From contig JAUYVI010000001.1 of assembly GCA_030715195.1 (NCBI GenBank), positions 794,319 to 858,318 on the forward strand: DNA of 64,000 nucleotides. Reading direction: 5' to 3'. Source of the stretch: Dongia sedimenti (GTDB lineage: Bacteria > Pseudomonadota > Alphaproteobacteria > Dongiales > Dongiaceae). Within the stretch, counting starts at the first letter, position 1. Every line of letters starts with the position of its first letter. Under the pieces are notes generated by a model. That model worked only from the letters and a program-made list of their open reading frames with translations. It was not told the DNA's origin and ran no database searches. Below are positions 28,869 to 39,732 of this stretch, in pieces. Both the position numbers and the translations under genes were made by a program.

Positions 28869-29759
28869 TCAAGCCGTGGTCCAGGGCCGTTGCGGCAAGG
28901 TCGGCAGCGTCGCGTCCGGATGCAGCGCAGCGGCGAGATCGCGGATCGCATGCGCGGTGCGCGGGCCGAAGTTCAGCATGTAATTGCCGTCGAGCGCCAC
29001 GATCCGCTTGGCCTTCGCCGCCGAGAGCTTGGCCAGCGCCGGCATCATCGCGACCGCGTTTACGCCGCCCAGCTCGTCCACCGTCTGCTGCATCATCAGC
29101 AGACAGTCGGGATCCGCCGCCAGCGCGGCCTCGGCCGAGACCGGCTTGTAGCCGTTCACCCCGGCGAAGCTGTTGATGCCGCCGGCGCGCACGATCATCT
29201 CCGCCGCCGCGGTGCCCTCGCCGGCGCCCCGCAATCCGGCGGTGCCGGCCGCGATCAGGAACAGCACCTTCGGATGCCGCGTGAGGCCGGCGACCGTGGT
29301 CTCGACGGATTTGAGGTCGGCGGAATAGCCTTCGAGCACAGCCTCGGCCTCCGGCTTGTGACCGATCGCCTCGCCGACGAAGCGGATCTTCGGCACGACC
29401 GAGCCGACACTGTGCTCGGCATGGAAATGCGCAATCGGGGCGCCCATGCTCTGGAGCTGGTCGAGCACGTTCTTCGGGCCGGCATCGACATCGGCCAGGA
29501 TGAGATCCGGCCGGGTGGAGAGAATGCCTTCGACCGAGAGCTGGCGGAGATAGCCGACCTTCGGCAGCGGCGCCACCGCGCGCCAGGGGTAGAGGCTGGT
29601 GGTATCGACCGCGATCACATGCGCGCCCTCGCCGAGCGCGAAGACGATCTCGGTGATCGCGCCGCCGACGCAGACGATCCGTTGCGGCGCCGCAGCGGCC
29701 GATGCCGGGCGCACCGTCAGCAAAGCGGCGCCGGCGGCGAGGAAGGTGCGGCGGTGCAT
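28869..29759 (-). CDS. hmuT: Periplasmic heme-binding protein
   Basis: A 296-residue substrate-binding protein with an N-terminal signal peptide (MHRRTFLAAGAALLTV...ASA). The mature chain has the cluster A-2 pattern of heme and vitamin B12 binders: RIVCVGGAITEIVFALGEG, then a long helix linking two lobes. It captures heme in the periplasm and delivers it to HmuUV. The ATG shares one base with the hmuS stop, so the two are translationally coupled; a GTG directly upstream is an alternative start. Confidence 0.94.
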   Translation of the reverse strand: MHRRTFLAAGAALLTVRPASAAAAPQRIVCVGGAITEIVFALGEGAHVIAVDTTSLYPWRAVAPLPKVGYLRQLSVEGILSTRPDLILADVDAGPKNVLDQLQSMGAPIAHFHAEHSVGSVVPKIRFVGEAIGHKPEAEAVLEGYSADLKSVETTVAGLTRHPKVLFLIAAGTAGLRGAGEGTAAAEMIVRAGGINSFAGVNGYKPVSAEAALAADPDCLLMMQQTVDELGGVNAVAMMPALAKLSAAKAKRIVALDGNYMLNFGPRTAHAIRDLAAALHPDATLPTLPQRPWTTA

Positions 29760-30820
29760 CACGCGGCCGCTCCCAGGCTCCGCACCAGGCCGCGCCAGGC
29801 TTCGAGCTCGGGCTCGCCCGGCTTGCGCTTGCCGAAGAAGGTGGCCATGCGCTCACCCGTCGCGTCGAAGACCTCGACCGAGGTGACGATGCCGTCCACG
29901 GTCGGCTTCTCGACCCGCCAGACCTCGGCGACCTTGTCTTCGCGGAGATGCAGGTTGAACTCCGGATCGAGCACGTTCAGCCATTCGCCGACGGTCTGGA
30001 TCCGCATCACCGGCCCGCTGTGGATCTGGATGATGCCGGGATTGCCGACGAAGACCATGATCGGCACGGCGCGTTCCGAGGCCGTGTTGAGCAGGTTCCG
30101 CACCGCGTCGGTGCCGAGCCGCGCGGTGAAGCGGCCTTCGGCCAGGCGGAAGGCCTGGTTCGGCTGGGCCTTATGCTTCATCAGCAAGGGCACGAAATCG
30201 TGCGTGTCCTTGAGATTCTGCCAGTCCTCCAGCAGGGCAGCCGCGTCGATCTCGCCATCGGCGCGCGGCGCGGCTTTTGCCGGGGCGATGCTCAAGTCGA
30301 GTTGCGCCGACTGGATCGGCGCGCGCAGATCGCCGATCAGCGCGGCCCAGGCCGCGGCATCGGTGCCGTCCTCGGCATAGATCTTGTGCACGGCCGTTCC
30401 GCTCTTGTCGAAGACCTGCAGGCTGCGCAACGTGCCGCGCCGGCTCTCTTCCTCGACCGCGAAGATGAAGCGCCAGCTCTTCAGGAAGATGCGGAGATCG
30501 ATATCGGGACCGAGCACCAGGCCGACATGGTCGTTGAAGCTGGCCTCCGAATAGGTGCCGCGCCGCTCGTGCACCACGGTCTCGTTGCGGGTGAGAGCCA
30601 TCACCTTGCCGAGCTTCGGCAGCCGCGCGAACAGGCCGGGCCAGTCCGGCTGCAGGCGGATGGTCTTTTCGCTCAAGCCGGAGGCGATCAGCGCCGCTTC
30701 GCTCACCGCCAAGGCTTCGGCGGCATCGCGGTTGCGGATGCCGGGTTTCGCTTGGCGCAGGTCGAGCCAGCGCTGCCGGAGATCGTCGGACTTGGGGATT
30801 TGCGGTTCGTCGAGCGGCAT
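29759..30820 (-). CDS. hmuS: Hemin-degrading factor
   Basis: A 353-residue HmuS/ChuS-type cytoplasmic protein that binds incoming heme and degrades or traffics it. It shows the two-fold structural repeat of the family: MALTRNETVVHERRG in the first half and MVFVGNPGIIQIHSGPV in the second. The ATG at 30820 has AGGTGA 6-7 bp upstream and is better than the GTG at 30829. It lies between tonB and hmuT, the common order in alphaproteobacteria. Confidence 0.93.
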   Translation of the reverse strand: MPLDEPQIPKSDDLRQRWLDLRQAKPGIRNRDAAEALAVSEAALIASGLSEKTIRLQPDWPGLFARLPKLGKVMALTRNETVVHERRGTYSEASFNDHVGLVLGPDIDLRIFLKSWRFIFAVEEESRRGTLRSLQVFDKSGTAVHKIYAEDGTDAAAWAALIGDLRAPIQSAQLDLSIAPAKAAPRADGEIDAAALLEDWQNLKDTHDFVPLLMKHKAQPNQAFRLAEGRFTARLGTDAVRNLLNTASERAVPIMVFVGNPGIIQIHSGPVMRIQTVGEWLNVLDPEFNLHLREDKVAEVWRVEKPTVDGIVTSVEVFDATGERMATFFGKRKPGEPELEAWRGLVRSLGAAA

Positions 30821-30836
30821 GGGTGTCACCTCTGAG

Positions 30837-31814
30837 TCAGATCAGTTTGAACGGAATGGGGATTTCGACGATCGCCTTGACCGCGCGGCCGCCGACCTTC
30901 TGCGGGACGAAGGCGCAGCCGGCGATCGCCTCTCGCGCAGCCTCGTCGAGCAGCCGGTGGCCGGAACTCTGGGCGACGGTGACTTCGATCGGCTTGCCGT
31001 CGGGTCCGATCAGTGCATGGACCACGACCGTGCCCTCCTGGTTGCGCTTGCGCGCGCGCTCCGGATAGGAGATCGGGCAGGCGCCGGCATAACTCGGATT
31101 GGTGACGCGCACCGGCGCGTCGCTGGCCGTGGCGTCCCGGCTCGGCTGGGATGCGGAAGGCTTGGCCGGCGCGGTCCGGGCCGCCGTCTGCTGAGACGGC
31201 GCCGCTGCCGGAAGCGCCGGCGTCGGGGCGGGCTCGCTCTGCGGCGAGGCCGCTGCGGCAGTCTGCGATGCTTCTTTCTTCGGCTTTGGCTTCGGCTTGG
31301 CCTTGGCTTCCTTCTTCTCCGGCTTGGATTTCGGTTTTTCCGGTTCCTTCGGTTTCGGCTTTTCCTCGGCCTTCTCGATCGGTGCCGCATCGTCGGGCTC
31401 GGGCTCGGCGGGGCGGGTGACGTTGGGATCGAACGGGAAGCTCTCGAACTTCGGCGCTTCCGGCGGCGTGAAGTCCAGAACCGGCTCGGCCGTTTCCGCC
31501 GGCGGCTCCGGCTGCGGCATGACCATGCCGGTCGCCGGCAGCGGCAGGGGTTCGAACTCGGGCTCGAGCTCGGGTGCCGGGACCATGGGTGCCGGTGGCG
31601 CGGGCTCGGATGAGGGCGCCGCGGCGGGCGCCAGGGAGATGAAGGTGACCGGCGGCTGGATCTGTTCTTCCTGGAACAGACCCAACCAGATGATCAGCAC
31701 CACCGCGCCATGGAGCGCGACCGACGGCAGCAAGCTGAGCAGCGAGCCGGTCTGCACCGGATCGTTGCCCACCTTGTCCCCAAGGGTGTTCAGGGTGCCG
31801 TCGATCGCCGCCAT
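30837..31814 (-). CDS. tonB: TonB energy transducer
   Basis: A 325-residue TonB protein that couples the proton gradient to outer-membrane heme import. A short cytoplasmic N-terminus is followed by one membrane helix (LHGAVVLIIWLGLF, about residues 33-50), a long Pro/Glu/Lys-rich periplasmic spacer (about 75-220) and a C-terminal domain with YPERARKRNQEGTVVV, IGPDGKPI and FVPQKVGGR. The ATG is 3 bp after the hmuR stop. It likely serves the adjacent receptor; partner ExbBD are not in the window. Confidence 0.93.
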   Translation of the reverse strand: MAAIDGTLNTLGDKVGNDPVQTGSLLSLLPSVALHGAVVLIIWLGLFQEEQIQPPVTFISLAPAAAPSSEPAPPAPMVPAPELEPEFEPLPLPATGMVMPQPEPPAETAEPVLDFTPPEAPKFESFPFDPNVTRPAEPEPDDAAPIEKAEEKPKPKEPEKPKSKPEKKEAKAKPKPKPKKEASQTAAAASPQSEPAPTPALPAAAPSQQTAARTAPAKPSASQPSRDATASDAPVRVTNPSYAGACPISYPERARKRNQEGTVVVHALIGPDGKPIEVTVAQSSGHRLLDEAAREAIAGCAFVPQKVGGRAVKAIVEIPIPFKLI

Positions 31815-31816
31815 CG

Positions 31817-33925
31817 CTAGAACGATGCTCCGTAGCTGAGGGCGACGCGATAGTCGCGGCCGGGCGCATCCTCCAGGGCGAGGTAGCGCTGGTATTGCTT
31901 GCTGAAGACGTTGTCGATGCCGGCATCGACCCGGAAGCCCTTGAGGAGTCCCTCGTCGGGCGCCCAGCCGGCGAACAGGCCGACCACATTGTAGTCGTCG
32001 GTCCGGAGCGTCGGATCGAGGTTGCGGTTCTGCGCCCAGGCATATTCGTCGGTGAAGCCGAAGAAGACGTCGAGCTGCGGCACCTTGGCCCCGACGGTCA
32101 CGAACAGCTTGTCCGCCGGGATCGAGGTCAGCGGCGCGTCGTCGCCGGTGCTGTCGCCGCGGATCCGCGACCAGCCGCCGCTGAAGAAGGCGTATTCGGA
32201 ATCATAGGCGAGCTCGATCTCGGCGCCGCGGATATGCGCGCGCGGGACGTTGACCGGCGTGGTGGTGAACTGGGTCGGCGGGATGAAGTCCATCACCACG
32301 CTGCCGTCGATGAAGTTCTTGGCACGGGTGTCGAAATAGCTGCCGTTGATCCGGAGTCCGTCGCCCTCCATCACCACGTCGTCGAAGGCGAAGCGCAACC
32401 CGCCTTCCCAGGTCTGGGTGCTTTCCGGCTTCAGGTCGGGATTGGGCACGAACACGTTGTTGAGCGGGCCGCCGATCGCGAAATGGGTGCCGGAGATGTA
32501 GAGCTCGCGGATCGACGGCGCCCGGTAGCCCTGGGAGTAGCTGCCGAACGCGGTGATCCATTCCAGCGGCTGCCAATCGACGCCGACCTTGGGCGAGAAC
32601 CGGTCGTTGTGCCGGTTCTCGAAGTCGCCGCCCTCCGGATTGGTGGCGTAGTAATCCCAGCGCACGCCCGGCGTGATGCTGAGCTGGTCGAAGAAGGTCA
32701 TGCGGTATTGCGCATAGATCCCGACCACGTCCTGGGATGCATCCGGGTTCTGGCCCTCTTTCTCGCCGTTGACGCGGCCCTTGCCGGCATCGTGGTAGTA
32801 TTCGGTGCCGATGGTGAAGGCGTGCTGGGCCCAGCCGGTCTCGAAGTCGAAGGTGTTGAAGATGTCGGCGCCGGTGGTGGTGAGTTCGGCGGTGCTGACC
32901 CGGTCGTAGTCCTTGCCGTCGTCGGTCACCTCGGTGTGGTCGCGATAGACGGTGGCCGAGAGATTGACGAGATCGCTGGTCGGGCTGTCGAACGTGTAAT
33001 GCGCGCTCTCGGTGTTCTTGCGGATGCGGTGGTCGGCGGCGTATTCCCGGTTGGCGTTGTTCACGTCGGTGGCGGTGATGTCCTCGTCGTCGGAGAACAG
33101 GATGCCGGACAGCTCGAGACGGTGGCCCTCGGCCGGATTGATGCCGAGCTTCATCAGCCCGTTATGCACGTCGACCGAGGTGTTCTTGATCGGATCGCCG
33201 TCCCCGTTGTTGTAGTCGCCGCTGGTCCGCCAGGTGTAGTTGCCGAGGAAGTCCACGAAGCCGTTCGGCCGCCAGGCGAAGGTCTGGCTGACCATCGGCT
33301 CGGTGTTGTTGGAGTGATAGCCGGCCTTGGTGCGGAAGCCGTACTTGTCGTCACCCTCGAGATAGTCGGCCGCGTCCTTGGTGGTGAGCGCGATGACGCC
33401 GCCGATGGCGCCGCTGCCGTAGAGCGTCGAGCCGGTGCCCTTCAGCACCTCCACCTGCTTGATCAGCTCGGGGTCGTAGAACATGCTGCCGCCATGCGCC
33501 GCGCCGACGTCCTGGCGCGCCCCGTCCAGCGTCGTCACCACGCGGTTGGTGCCCCAGCCGGTGCCGCCGAAGCCGCGGATGTTGGGCTGGGCCTGCGAGC
33601 CCTTCGGCCCGCCTTCGACCTCGACGCCGGGCAGGTTGTCCAGCGCGTCGCCGACGGTCATCGGCTGCAGGCGGTCGAGATCCTCCTGGGTGATGACATC
33701 GATGGTGGCCGGCACCTCGCTCTTCGGCGTCGGGACCTTGGTGCCGGTGACGGTCAGCGGATCGAGCACCACCGGCTTCGGCGCCGGTTCGGCCGGCGGC
33801 GCCGTCTCGTCGGATTGCGCGGCGGGCGCGGGGGCGGGCGAAGCCTCCTGCGCCGGGGCCGGCCAGGCCAGCATGAGGATGGTGGTCGAAACGGAGAGCG
33901 ATAGCAGCAGATGATGGCGCGACAT
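31817..33925 (-). CDS. hmuR: TonB-dependent heme/hemoglobin receptor
   Basis: A 702-residue outer-membrane receptor. A signal peptide (about residues 1-26, ending in PAQA) is followed by an Ala/Pro-rich linker, a TonB-box-like [10 protein letters not shown], the plug domain ([31 protein letters not shown]) and a 22-strand-type barrel ending in a typical aromatic terminus (VALSYGASF). It belongs to the hemoglobin/transferrin/lactoferrin receptor family; heme is indicated by the hmu operon. Transcribed after hemP, ahead of tonB. Confidence 0.93.
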   Translation of the reverse strand: MSRHHLLLSLSVSTTILMLAWPAPAQEASPAPAPAAQSDETAPPAEPAPKPVVLDPLTVTGTKVPTPKSEVPATIDVITQEDLDRLQPMTVGDALDNLPGVEVEGGPKGSQAQPNIRGFGGTGWGTNRVVTTLDGARQDVGAAHGGSMFYDPELIKQVEVLKGTGSTLYGSGAIGGVIALTTKDAADYLEGDDKYGFRTKAGYHSNNTEPMVSQTFAWRPNGFVDFLGNYTWRTSGDYNNGDGDPIKNTSVDVHNGLMKLGINPAEGHRLELSGILFSDDEDITATDVNNANREYAADHRIRKNTESAHYTFDSPTSDLVNLSATVYRDHTEVTDDGKDYDRVSTAELTTTGADIFNTFDFETGWAQHAFTIGTEYYHDAGKGRVNGEKEGQNPDASQDVVGIYAQYRMTFFDQLSITPGVRWDYYATNPEGGDFENRHNDRFSPKVGVDWQPLEWITAFGSYSQGYRAPSIRELYISGTHFAIGGPLNNVFVPNPDLKPESTQTWEGGLRFAFDDVVMEGDGLRINGSYFDTRAKNFIDGSVVMDFIPPTQFTTTPVNVPRAHIRGAEIELAYDSEYAFFSGGWSRIRGDSTGDDAPLTSIPADKLFVTVGAKVPQLDVFFGFTDEYAWAQNRNLDPTLRTDDYNVVGLFAGWAPDEGLLKGFRVDAGIDNVFSKQYQRYLALEDAPGRDYRVALSYGASF

Positions 33926-34055
33926 GGACGCGGGACTCCTGGAAACCGTTCAGGGAAAGGTCCTGGCTGGCTCCGGCGTCCGCATGGCCCAGGGGGCATG
34001 CCTGCGCGGGGACTCGCTGGGAATATCGATCGCGACGCCGGGGCGCCGCGCTCGT

Positions 34056-34250
34056 TTATTTCGTGAGAATGAGCTTCTGGTTGCGGGTGATGCGCAGGCG
34101 ATAATCGGCGCCGTTGAACTCGATCACGACCTCGCGGTCGGCCCCGAGGATGCGCGACAAGGGCACGCGCCGCAGGGAATCGCCTTGCGGGCGTTCGCCC
34201 GCGCGACGTTCATCCTCGTCCTGCGTCGACGGCCGGTGCCGCTCCGTCAT
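34056..34250 (-). CDS. hemP: Hemin uptake protein HemP
   Basis: A 64-residue protein with the HemP core: RRVPLSRILGADREVVIEFNG then DYRLRITRNQKLILTK at the C-terminus. HemP-like proteins promote expression of the downstream heme receptor in rhizobia and Burkholderia. It leads the hmu operon, 130 bp before hmuR. The ATG at 34250 is chosen; an in-frame GTG at 34256 is possible. An Irr-type palindrome lies 21 bp upstream of the start codon. Confidence 0.9.
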   Translation of the reverse strand: MTERHRPSTQDEDERRAGERPQGDSLRRVPLSRILGADREVVIEFNGADYRLRITRNQKLILTK

Positions 34251-34270
34251 CGCCACGTCACCCCACCCCT

Positions 34271-34289
34271 ATTGAGAACCATTCTCAAT
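34271..34289. promoter_or_regulatory. Irr/ICE-type iron-responsive palindrome upstream of hemP
   Basis: A perfect 8-3-8 palindrome, ATTGAGAA-CCA-TTCTCAAT, matches the layout of the iron control element (TTTAGAA-N3-TTCTAAA) bound by Irr in alphaproteobacteria. Its position just before the hemP start codon fits iron control of the whole hmu operon. Confidence 0.75.
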
Positions 34290-34323
34290 TGCTGAGCAGG
34301 TGTAACGCGGCGGCCGGTAAGAT

Positions 34324-34349
34324 GCAAGTAAGAATTATTATCAAATCAC
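34324..34349. promoter_or_regulatory. AT-rich motif shared with the Fe3+-binding-protein promoter at 60349
   Basis: GCAAGTAAGAATTA followed by TCAAATCAC matches 60349-60374 at 20 of 26 positions in the same orientation. It lies 74 bp upstream of hemP, and the other copy lies 40 bp upstream of a ferric-iron binding protein. A shared iron-linked operator or promoter is inferred. Confidence 0.45.
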
Positions 34350-34401
34350 ACCCAGGTGACCGAAACTGGGTGCCGAAAAGGGGGGGGTGAGCGAAAAAGA
34401 A

Positions 34402-34427
34402 AGTGCGGGGCGTTTCCACCCCGCACT
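34402..34427 (-). terminator. Intrinsic terminator of ald
   Basis: AGTGCGGGG and its exact complement enclose an 8-nt loop. On the minus strand the stem is followed by TTTCTTTTTC. It lies 35 bp beyond the alanine dehydrogenase stop codon. Confidence 0.85.
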
Positions 34428-34461
34428 GCACTGACGAACCGATCGAAAGCGGCAGGACCGG

Positions 34462-35580
34462 CTAAAGCCCCAATGCCTGCTGCGCCGGGGTGAACTTCAG
34501 CTTCAGCGCATCCGCCACCGCCTTGTAGGTGAGCTTGCCGTCATGGATGTTGAGCCCGTTCATCAGATGCGGGTCCTGGGCGCAGGCCCGCTGCGCGCCC
34601 TTGTTGGCGAGCGCGATGGTAAACGGCAGGGTCGCGTTGTTGAGCGCGAAGGTCGAGGTGCGCGCGACCGCGCCCGGCATGTTGGCGACGCAATAGTGGG
34701 TCACATTGTCCACCACATAGACCGGATCGGCATGGGTGGTCGCATGGCTGGTCTCGAAGCAGCCGCCCTGGTCGATGGCGATATCGACCACCACCGAGCC
34801 CGGCCGCATCGACTTGATCATCTTGCGGGTGACCAGCTTCGGCGCCGCGGCGCCCGGCACCAGCACGGCGCCGATGACGAGGTCCGACATCTGGACATAT
34901 TCCTCGATCGCCTGGACCGTCGAATAGATCGTGTTCAGCTTCGAGCCGAAGATCTCGTCCAGCTCGCGCAACCGGTCGAGCGAGCGGTCGATCACGGTGA
35001 CCTGCGCCTCCATGCCCATCGCCATGCGGATCGCATGGGTGCCGGAGACGCCGCCGCCGATCACGGTGACATGCGCCGCCTTCACGCCGGGCACGCCGCC
35101 GAGCAGGATGCCGGCGCCGCCGGGCTCCTTCTCGAGATAATGCGCGCCGACCTGCACCGACATCCGGCCGGCGACCTCCGACATCGGCGCCAGCAAGGGC
35201 AGGCCGCCGCGCGGGGAGGTCACGGTCTCATAGGCGATGGCGGTCGCGCCCGACTTCAGCAGGCCCTTGGTCTGCTCGGGATCCGGCGCCAGGTGCAGAT
35301 AGGTGAACAGCAGCTGGCCCGGGCGCAGCATCTTGCACTCCTTGGCCTGCGGCTCCTTCACCTTCACGATCATCTCGGCCTTGGCGAAGACGGCTTCCGC
35401 GTTCGGCGCGATGGTCGCGCCGGCCGCCTTGTAATCCGCATCGCTGAAGCCGATGCCGCCGCCGGCCTTGGTCTCGACCACGACCTTGTGGCCGTGATGG
35501 ATCAGCTCGCGCACGCTGGAGGGCACGAGACCGACGCGGTACTCGTGGTTCTTGATCTCCTTCGGAACGCCGATGAGCAT
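34462..35580 (-). CDS. ald: Alanine dehydrogenase
   Basis: A 372-residue NAD-dependent enzyme interconverting L-alanine with pyruvate and ammonia. It begins with the family signature [18 protein letters not shown]; catalytic lysine lies in VKVKEPQ and histidine in YLHLAPDP. The NAD-binding Rossmann motif is [15 protein letters not shown]. Length is normal. The longer frame upstream is not family-like. A terminator follows at 34402-34427 and another separates it from the upstream aminotransferase, so it is a single-gene unit, possibly sharing amino-group chemistry with that pyruvate-linked transaminase. Confidence 0.96.
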   Translation of the reverse strand: MLIGVPKEIKNHEYRVGLVPSSVRELIHHGHKVVVETKAGGGIGFSDADYKAAGATIAPNAEAVFAKAEMIVKVKEPQAKECKMLRPGQLLFTYLHLAPDPEQTKGLLKSGATAIAYETVTSPRGGLPLLAPMSEVAGRMSVQVGAHYLEKEPGGAGILLGGVPGVKAAHVTVIGGGVSGTHAIRMAMGMEAQVTVIDRSLDRLRELDEIFGSKLNTIYSTVQAIEEYVQMSDLVIGAVLVPGAAAPKLVTRKMIKSMRPGSVVVDIAIDQGGCFETSHATTHADPVYVVDNVTHYCVANMPGAVARTSTFALNNATLPFTIALANKGAQRACAQDPHLMNGLNIHDGKLTYKAVADALKLKFTPAQQALGL

Positions 35581-35621
35581 TTTGAGTCTCCTAGAGAAAA
35601 AATAGATCAGAAAACGCGAAA

Positions 35622-35649
35622 CGGCCGGTCTCCTGAAAGAGACCGGCCG
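35622..35649 (-). terminator. Intrinsic terminator of the omega-aminotransferase gene
   Basis: CGGCCGGTCTC and its exact complement (11 bp) enclose a 6-nt loop; on the minus strand TTTCGCGTTTTCT follows. It lies 20 bp after the aminotransferase stop codon. Confidence 0.85.
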
Positions 35650-35669
35650 CACTCTCTCGATCGACCGGG

Positions 35670-37034
<1,365 letters not shown>

Positions 37035-37092
37035 GTCTGGGATTTCCCGGTCCGGTTTCGGATGGGTCGGCACCTTATCACGTTCAAGAAAA

Positions 37093-37104
37093 TCAACAAG
37101 TTGA
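37093..37104. promoter_or_regulatory. Candidate operator 1, TCAA-N4-TTGA
   Basis: TCAACAAGTTGA is a perfect 12-bp palindrome 59 bp upstream of the aminotransferase start. It shares its outer half-sites with the palindrome at 37158-37169, centre-to-centre distance 65 bp, about six helical turns. Confidence 0.5.
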
Positions 37105-37157
37105 ATCCGGGAATGCCTGAACTGGCCCCTCAAACCCTTGATTCCTGGCCCAATCGT

Positions 37158-37169
37158 TCAATATATTGA
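37158..37169. promoter_or_regulatory. Candidate operator 2, TCAA-N4-TTGA
   Basis: TCAATATATTGA is a perfect 12-bp palindrome, 31 bp upstream of the XRE-cupin gene. Together with operator 1 it could let a regulator dimer pair loop or cover both divergent promoters. Confidence 0.5.
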
Positions 37170-37199
37170 GCGCACTGAACACAGGCGGGCGGGTGCCGC

Positions 37200-37760
37200 A
37201 TGGACCAGGCAAGCGGTTTCGATCTCGGCGCGCGTTTGAAGGCGCTGCGCGAATCCCACGATCTTTCTCAGCGCGAGCTGGCAAAGCGCGCCGGCGTTTC
37301 CAACGCGATCATCTCGATGATCGAGCAGAACCGCTCCTCGCCCTCGGTCGGCCTGCTGAAGAAGCTGCTCGACGGCTTTCCGATCTCGCTGGCGGAATTC
37401 TTCGCCGCCGACCTGAAGCCGCGCCCGCAGATCTTCTTCGGCGCGACCGAGCTGGTGGAGCTCGCCGGCGGCCCGGTCTCCTACCGCCAGGTCGGCCGCG
37501 ACCTCACCGGCAAGGCGATGCAGATCCTGCACGAACACTACCGCGCCGGCTCCGACACCGGCGAGCAGATGCTGACCCATGACGCGGAAGAGGGCGGCGT
37601 CATCATCCGCGGCAAGCTCGAGGTCACCGTCGGCGACCAGATCCGCGTGCTGGGGCCGGGCGACGCCTACTACTTCGACAGCCGCACCCCGCACCGGTTC
37701 CGGAATGCCGGGTCGGAGGAATGCGAAGTGGTGTCGGTGAACACGCCGCCGAGTTTCTAG
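37200..37760 (+). CDS. XRE-family regulator with C-terminal cupin (PuuR-like)
   Basis: A 186-residue regulator. An N-terminal helix-turn-helix (LSQRELAKRAGVSNAIISMI, about residues 20-40) is followed by a linker and a single cupin domain (about 105-180) with GEQMLTHDAEEGGVI and YYFDSRTPHRFRN. Proteins of this design (PuuR and relatives) repress amine or amino-acid catabolic genes and release DNA when the cupin binds the effector. It is divergent from the omega-aminotransferase gene and likely controls it through the two TCAA-N4-TTGA sites. Effector unknown. Confidence 0.92.
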   Translation: MDQASGFDLGARLKALRESHDLSQRELAKRAGVSNAIISMIEQNRSSPSVGLLKKLLDGFPISLAEFFAADLKPRPQIFFGATELVELAGGPVSYRQVGRDLTGKAMQILHEHYRAGSDTGEQMLTHDAEEGGVIIRGKLEVTVGDQIRVLGPGDAYYFDSRTPHRFRNAGSEECEVVSVNTPPSF

Positions 37761-37769
37761 AGACATAGA

Positions 37770-37806
37770 GCGCGCTGGATCTGCAACCCTGATAGATCCA
37801 GCGCGC
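37770..37806. terminator. Strong hairpin between convergent genes
   Basis: GCGCGCTGGATCT and its exact complement (13 bp) enclose an 11-nt loop in the 51-bp gap between the XRE-cupin and MBL genes. It is placed as a bidirectional terminator, but no T-run follows on either side. Confidence 0.55.
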
Positions 37807-37811
37807 CGATC

Positions 37812-38669
37812 TCACTCCGCCGCCTGCGGGAATGCCGGCAGCTTCGCGATGTCGTTCGCGTCGTGCTGCACCACCAGCGTCGCCTTCAGCCGCTTCGCGA
37901 TCTTCTGCATGCGGTCCATCGAGGCGAGTGACTCCGAACGGTTGGTGTTGAAGCCGGGGACGCCGTTTGCCTTGAACTGTTCCTCGAAATGCACGATGTC
38001 GCCGCTGAGCAGCACCGCGCCCTTGTTCTTCAACCGCACCAGCAGGGCCGTGCTGCCCGGCGTGTGTCCCGGCATCGCCAGCATGGTCACCGACCCGTCG
38101 CCGTAGATGTCCTTGTCGCCGACCACCTCTTCAACCGCGCCACCGTTCTTCAGCCAGGGTGCCAGCAGCGACGGATCAGCGCCGAACGGGACCGGCTCGG
38201 TCTTCAACGCCTCGAGATCGGCGCGGCCGATCAGCAGCTTCGCCTTGGGGAATTCGGCGGCCTGGCCGACATGGTCGAAGTGGTAGTGGCTGATGCCGAC
38301 CTGCGCGATCTGCTCCGGCTTCACGCCCAGCGTCGCGAGCTGCTCGGCCAAAGTCTTGGTCAGCGTCGGCGAGAGGGGGGCCTGGTCGTCGGTCGGCGCG
38401 CCCTTGAGGCCGGCCGGCAGTCCGGTGTCCCACAGCAGGTAGTCGGCGCCATGGGCGATCAGATAGCAGCTGTCGGTCAGGGTCCGCTTCTGGCCGACAT
38501 AGGCGAAGGTGTCGGAGAAGAGGTCGAGATTGTTGACCTTGATCGTGCCGCAGTCCAGGCGCCAGAGCTTGACGTCGGCGGGCTTGGCGTCGGCGGCTTC
38601 CGCGGCGGGTGCGGCGGAAAGTATGGCGGTCAGGGCGAAGGCGGCGGCAGTCCAGGATGCGAGCTTCAT
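37812..38669 (-). CDS. Secreted metallo-beta-lactamase-fold hydrolase (AHL-lactonase-like)
   Basis: A 285-residue MBL-fold protein with a signal peptide (MKLASWTAAAFALTAILSA, cleavage near AEAADA). The dinuclear metal motif SHYHFDHVGQ (H-x-H-x-D-H) is intact, followed by a metal histidine in MPGHTPGSTALL and aspartate in LLSGDIVHF, and a late histidine in VVQHDAND. The pattern is that of N-acyl-homoserine lactonases and related lactonases; a lactone substrate is likely but not proven. Periplasmic or exported. Divergent AraC regulator upstream probably controls it. Confidence 0.88.
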   Translation of the reverse strand: MKLASWTAAAFALTAILSAAPAAEAADAKPADVKLWRLDCGTIKVNNLDLFSDTFAYVGQKRTLTDSCYLIAHGADYLLWDTGLPAGLKGAPTDDQAPLSPTLTKTLAEQLATLGVKPEQIAQVGISHYHFDHVGQAAEFPKAKLLIGRADLEALKTEPVPFGADPSLLAPWLKNGGAVEEVVGDKDIYGDGSVTMLAMPGHTPGSTALLVRLKNKGAVLLSGDIVHFEEQFKANGVPGFNTNRSESLASMDRMQKIAKRLKATLVVQHDANDIAKLPAFPQAAE

Positions 38670-38804
38670 GATGTCCTCTTTCAATCGATGAGGCTGGACC
38701 ATGGCGAACTCTGCCAGGGCCCGCGCGCCGGAAAAGCTTCCGGATGTGCCCGAAACGCTCAATTTGCGTTTGCGGCCTCGGCGCGGCGCGGTTACCACTG
38801 AGGC

Positions 38805-39689
38805 ATGGAAGACCGCCCCCAAACCGACCCTCTCCGTCGCCAATTGCTCGATCGCCTGCACCCGCTCGCGACTTCGCCCGGGCGGCCGCGCAAGGACCCG
38901 GGCATGCATGTGCTGGGGCGGCAGGTCTTCACCTATTGCTGCTTCAAGGCCGAGCGCATCGCCCAGGTGACGGTGGCGCGGCCGCTGATCGGCATCGTGC
39001 TGTCCGGCGCCAAGGAGTTCTGGCTCGGCGATGCGGGGCAGCGTTTCACCGCAGGCGATGTCTTCGTGCTCCCGGGCGGGGCGACGCTGGACGCGGTCAA
39101 CATCCCCGACGAGCGCCACGGCCTCTATGAGTCCCTGCTGGTCGAGGTGGCAAGCCTGCCACCCAGCATCGCGCGCTTGCCCGAGCTGCCGCCGGTCAAG
39201 CGAACGGGATTCGACATCCACGTGACCCTGACCGCGGACCTGGTCGATGCTTTGGCCCATGCCGCGACGACGCTGGCGACCTCGGACAACGCCGCGATCC
39301 TCGGCGAGCATCGCCTGGCGGAAGTGCTGATGCTGCTCCGCCCCGATCCCGCGGCGCGACCCTTGTTCGACGTGCCGCTCGCCGACCGCATCCGCTGGAT
39401 GGTCGCCGCCGATCCGTCGCACCGCTGGACCGCCGACGAGCTCGCCCGCCGCCTGGCGATCGGCGCTTCGACCTTGCGCCGCCGCCTCACCGAGAACGGC
39501 ACGCCGCTGCGGACCGTGCTCGCCGGTGCGCGCATGCAGGTCGCGCAGAGCCTGCTGTCGACCGGCGGCGGCAACGTCACCGCCGCCGCCGAGGCGGCCG
39601 GCTATACCTCGCGCTCCCACTTCACCCGCCGCTTCCGCAGCGTCTACGGCAACACGCCCGGCGAGCACCGCGCGCGGCGGGCGGGGTAG
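38805..39689 (+). CDS. AraC-family transcriptional regulator
   Basis: A 294-residue regulator with an N-terminal AraC-type sensing domain (VTVARPLIGIVLSGAKEFW, FTAGDVFVLPGG) and a C-terminal double helix-turn-helix (about residues 200-290): WTADELARRLAIGASTLRRRL and then NVTAAAEAAGYTSRSHFTRRF. It belongs to the group with an N-terminal AraC_N cupin. It is divergent from the MBL-fold hydrolase with 135 bp between start codons, which suggests control of that gene. Effector unknown; no operator was singled out by eye. Confidence 0.92.
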   Translation: MEDRPQTDPLRRQLLDRLHPLATSPGRPRKDPGMHVLGRQVFTYCCFKAERIAQVTVARPLIGIVLSGAKEFWLGDAGQRFTAGDVFVLPGGATLDAVNIPDERHGLYESLLVEVASLPPSIARLPELPPVKRTGFDIHVTLTADLVDALAHAATTLATSDNAAILGEHRLAEVLMLLRPDPAARPLFDVPLADRIRWMVAADPSHRWTADELARRLAIGASTLRRRLTENGTPLRTVLAGARMQVAQSLLSTGGGNVTAAAEAAGYTSRSHFTRRFRSVYGNTPGEHRARRAG

Positions 39690-39732
39690 CGTCGGCCGGA
39701 GCAGGCAAGGCAGTGGGTTGACCGAGTGGCGG

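Noticed and set aside
31895..33904. A 669-codon frame antisense to the heme receptor gene
   Set aside because: No recognisable domain and composition mirrors the receptor's codon bias.
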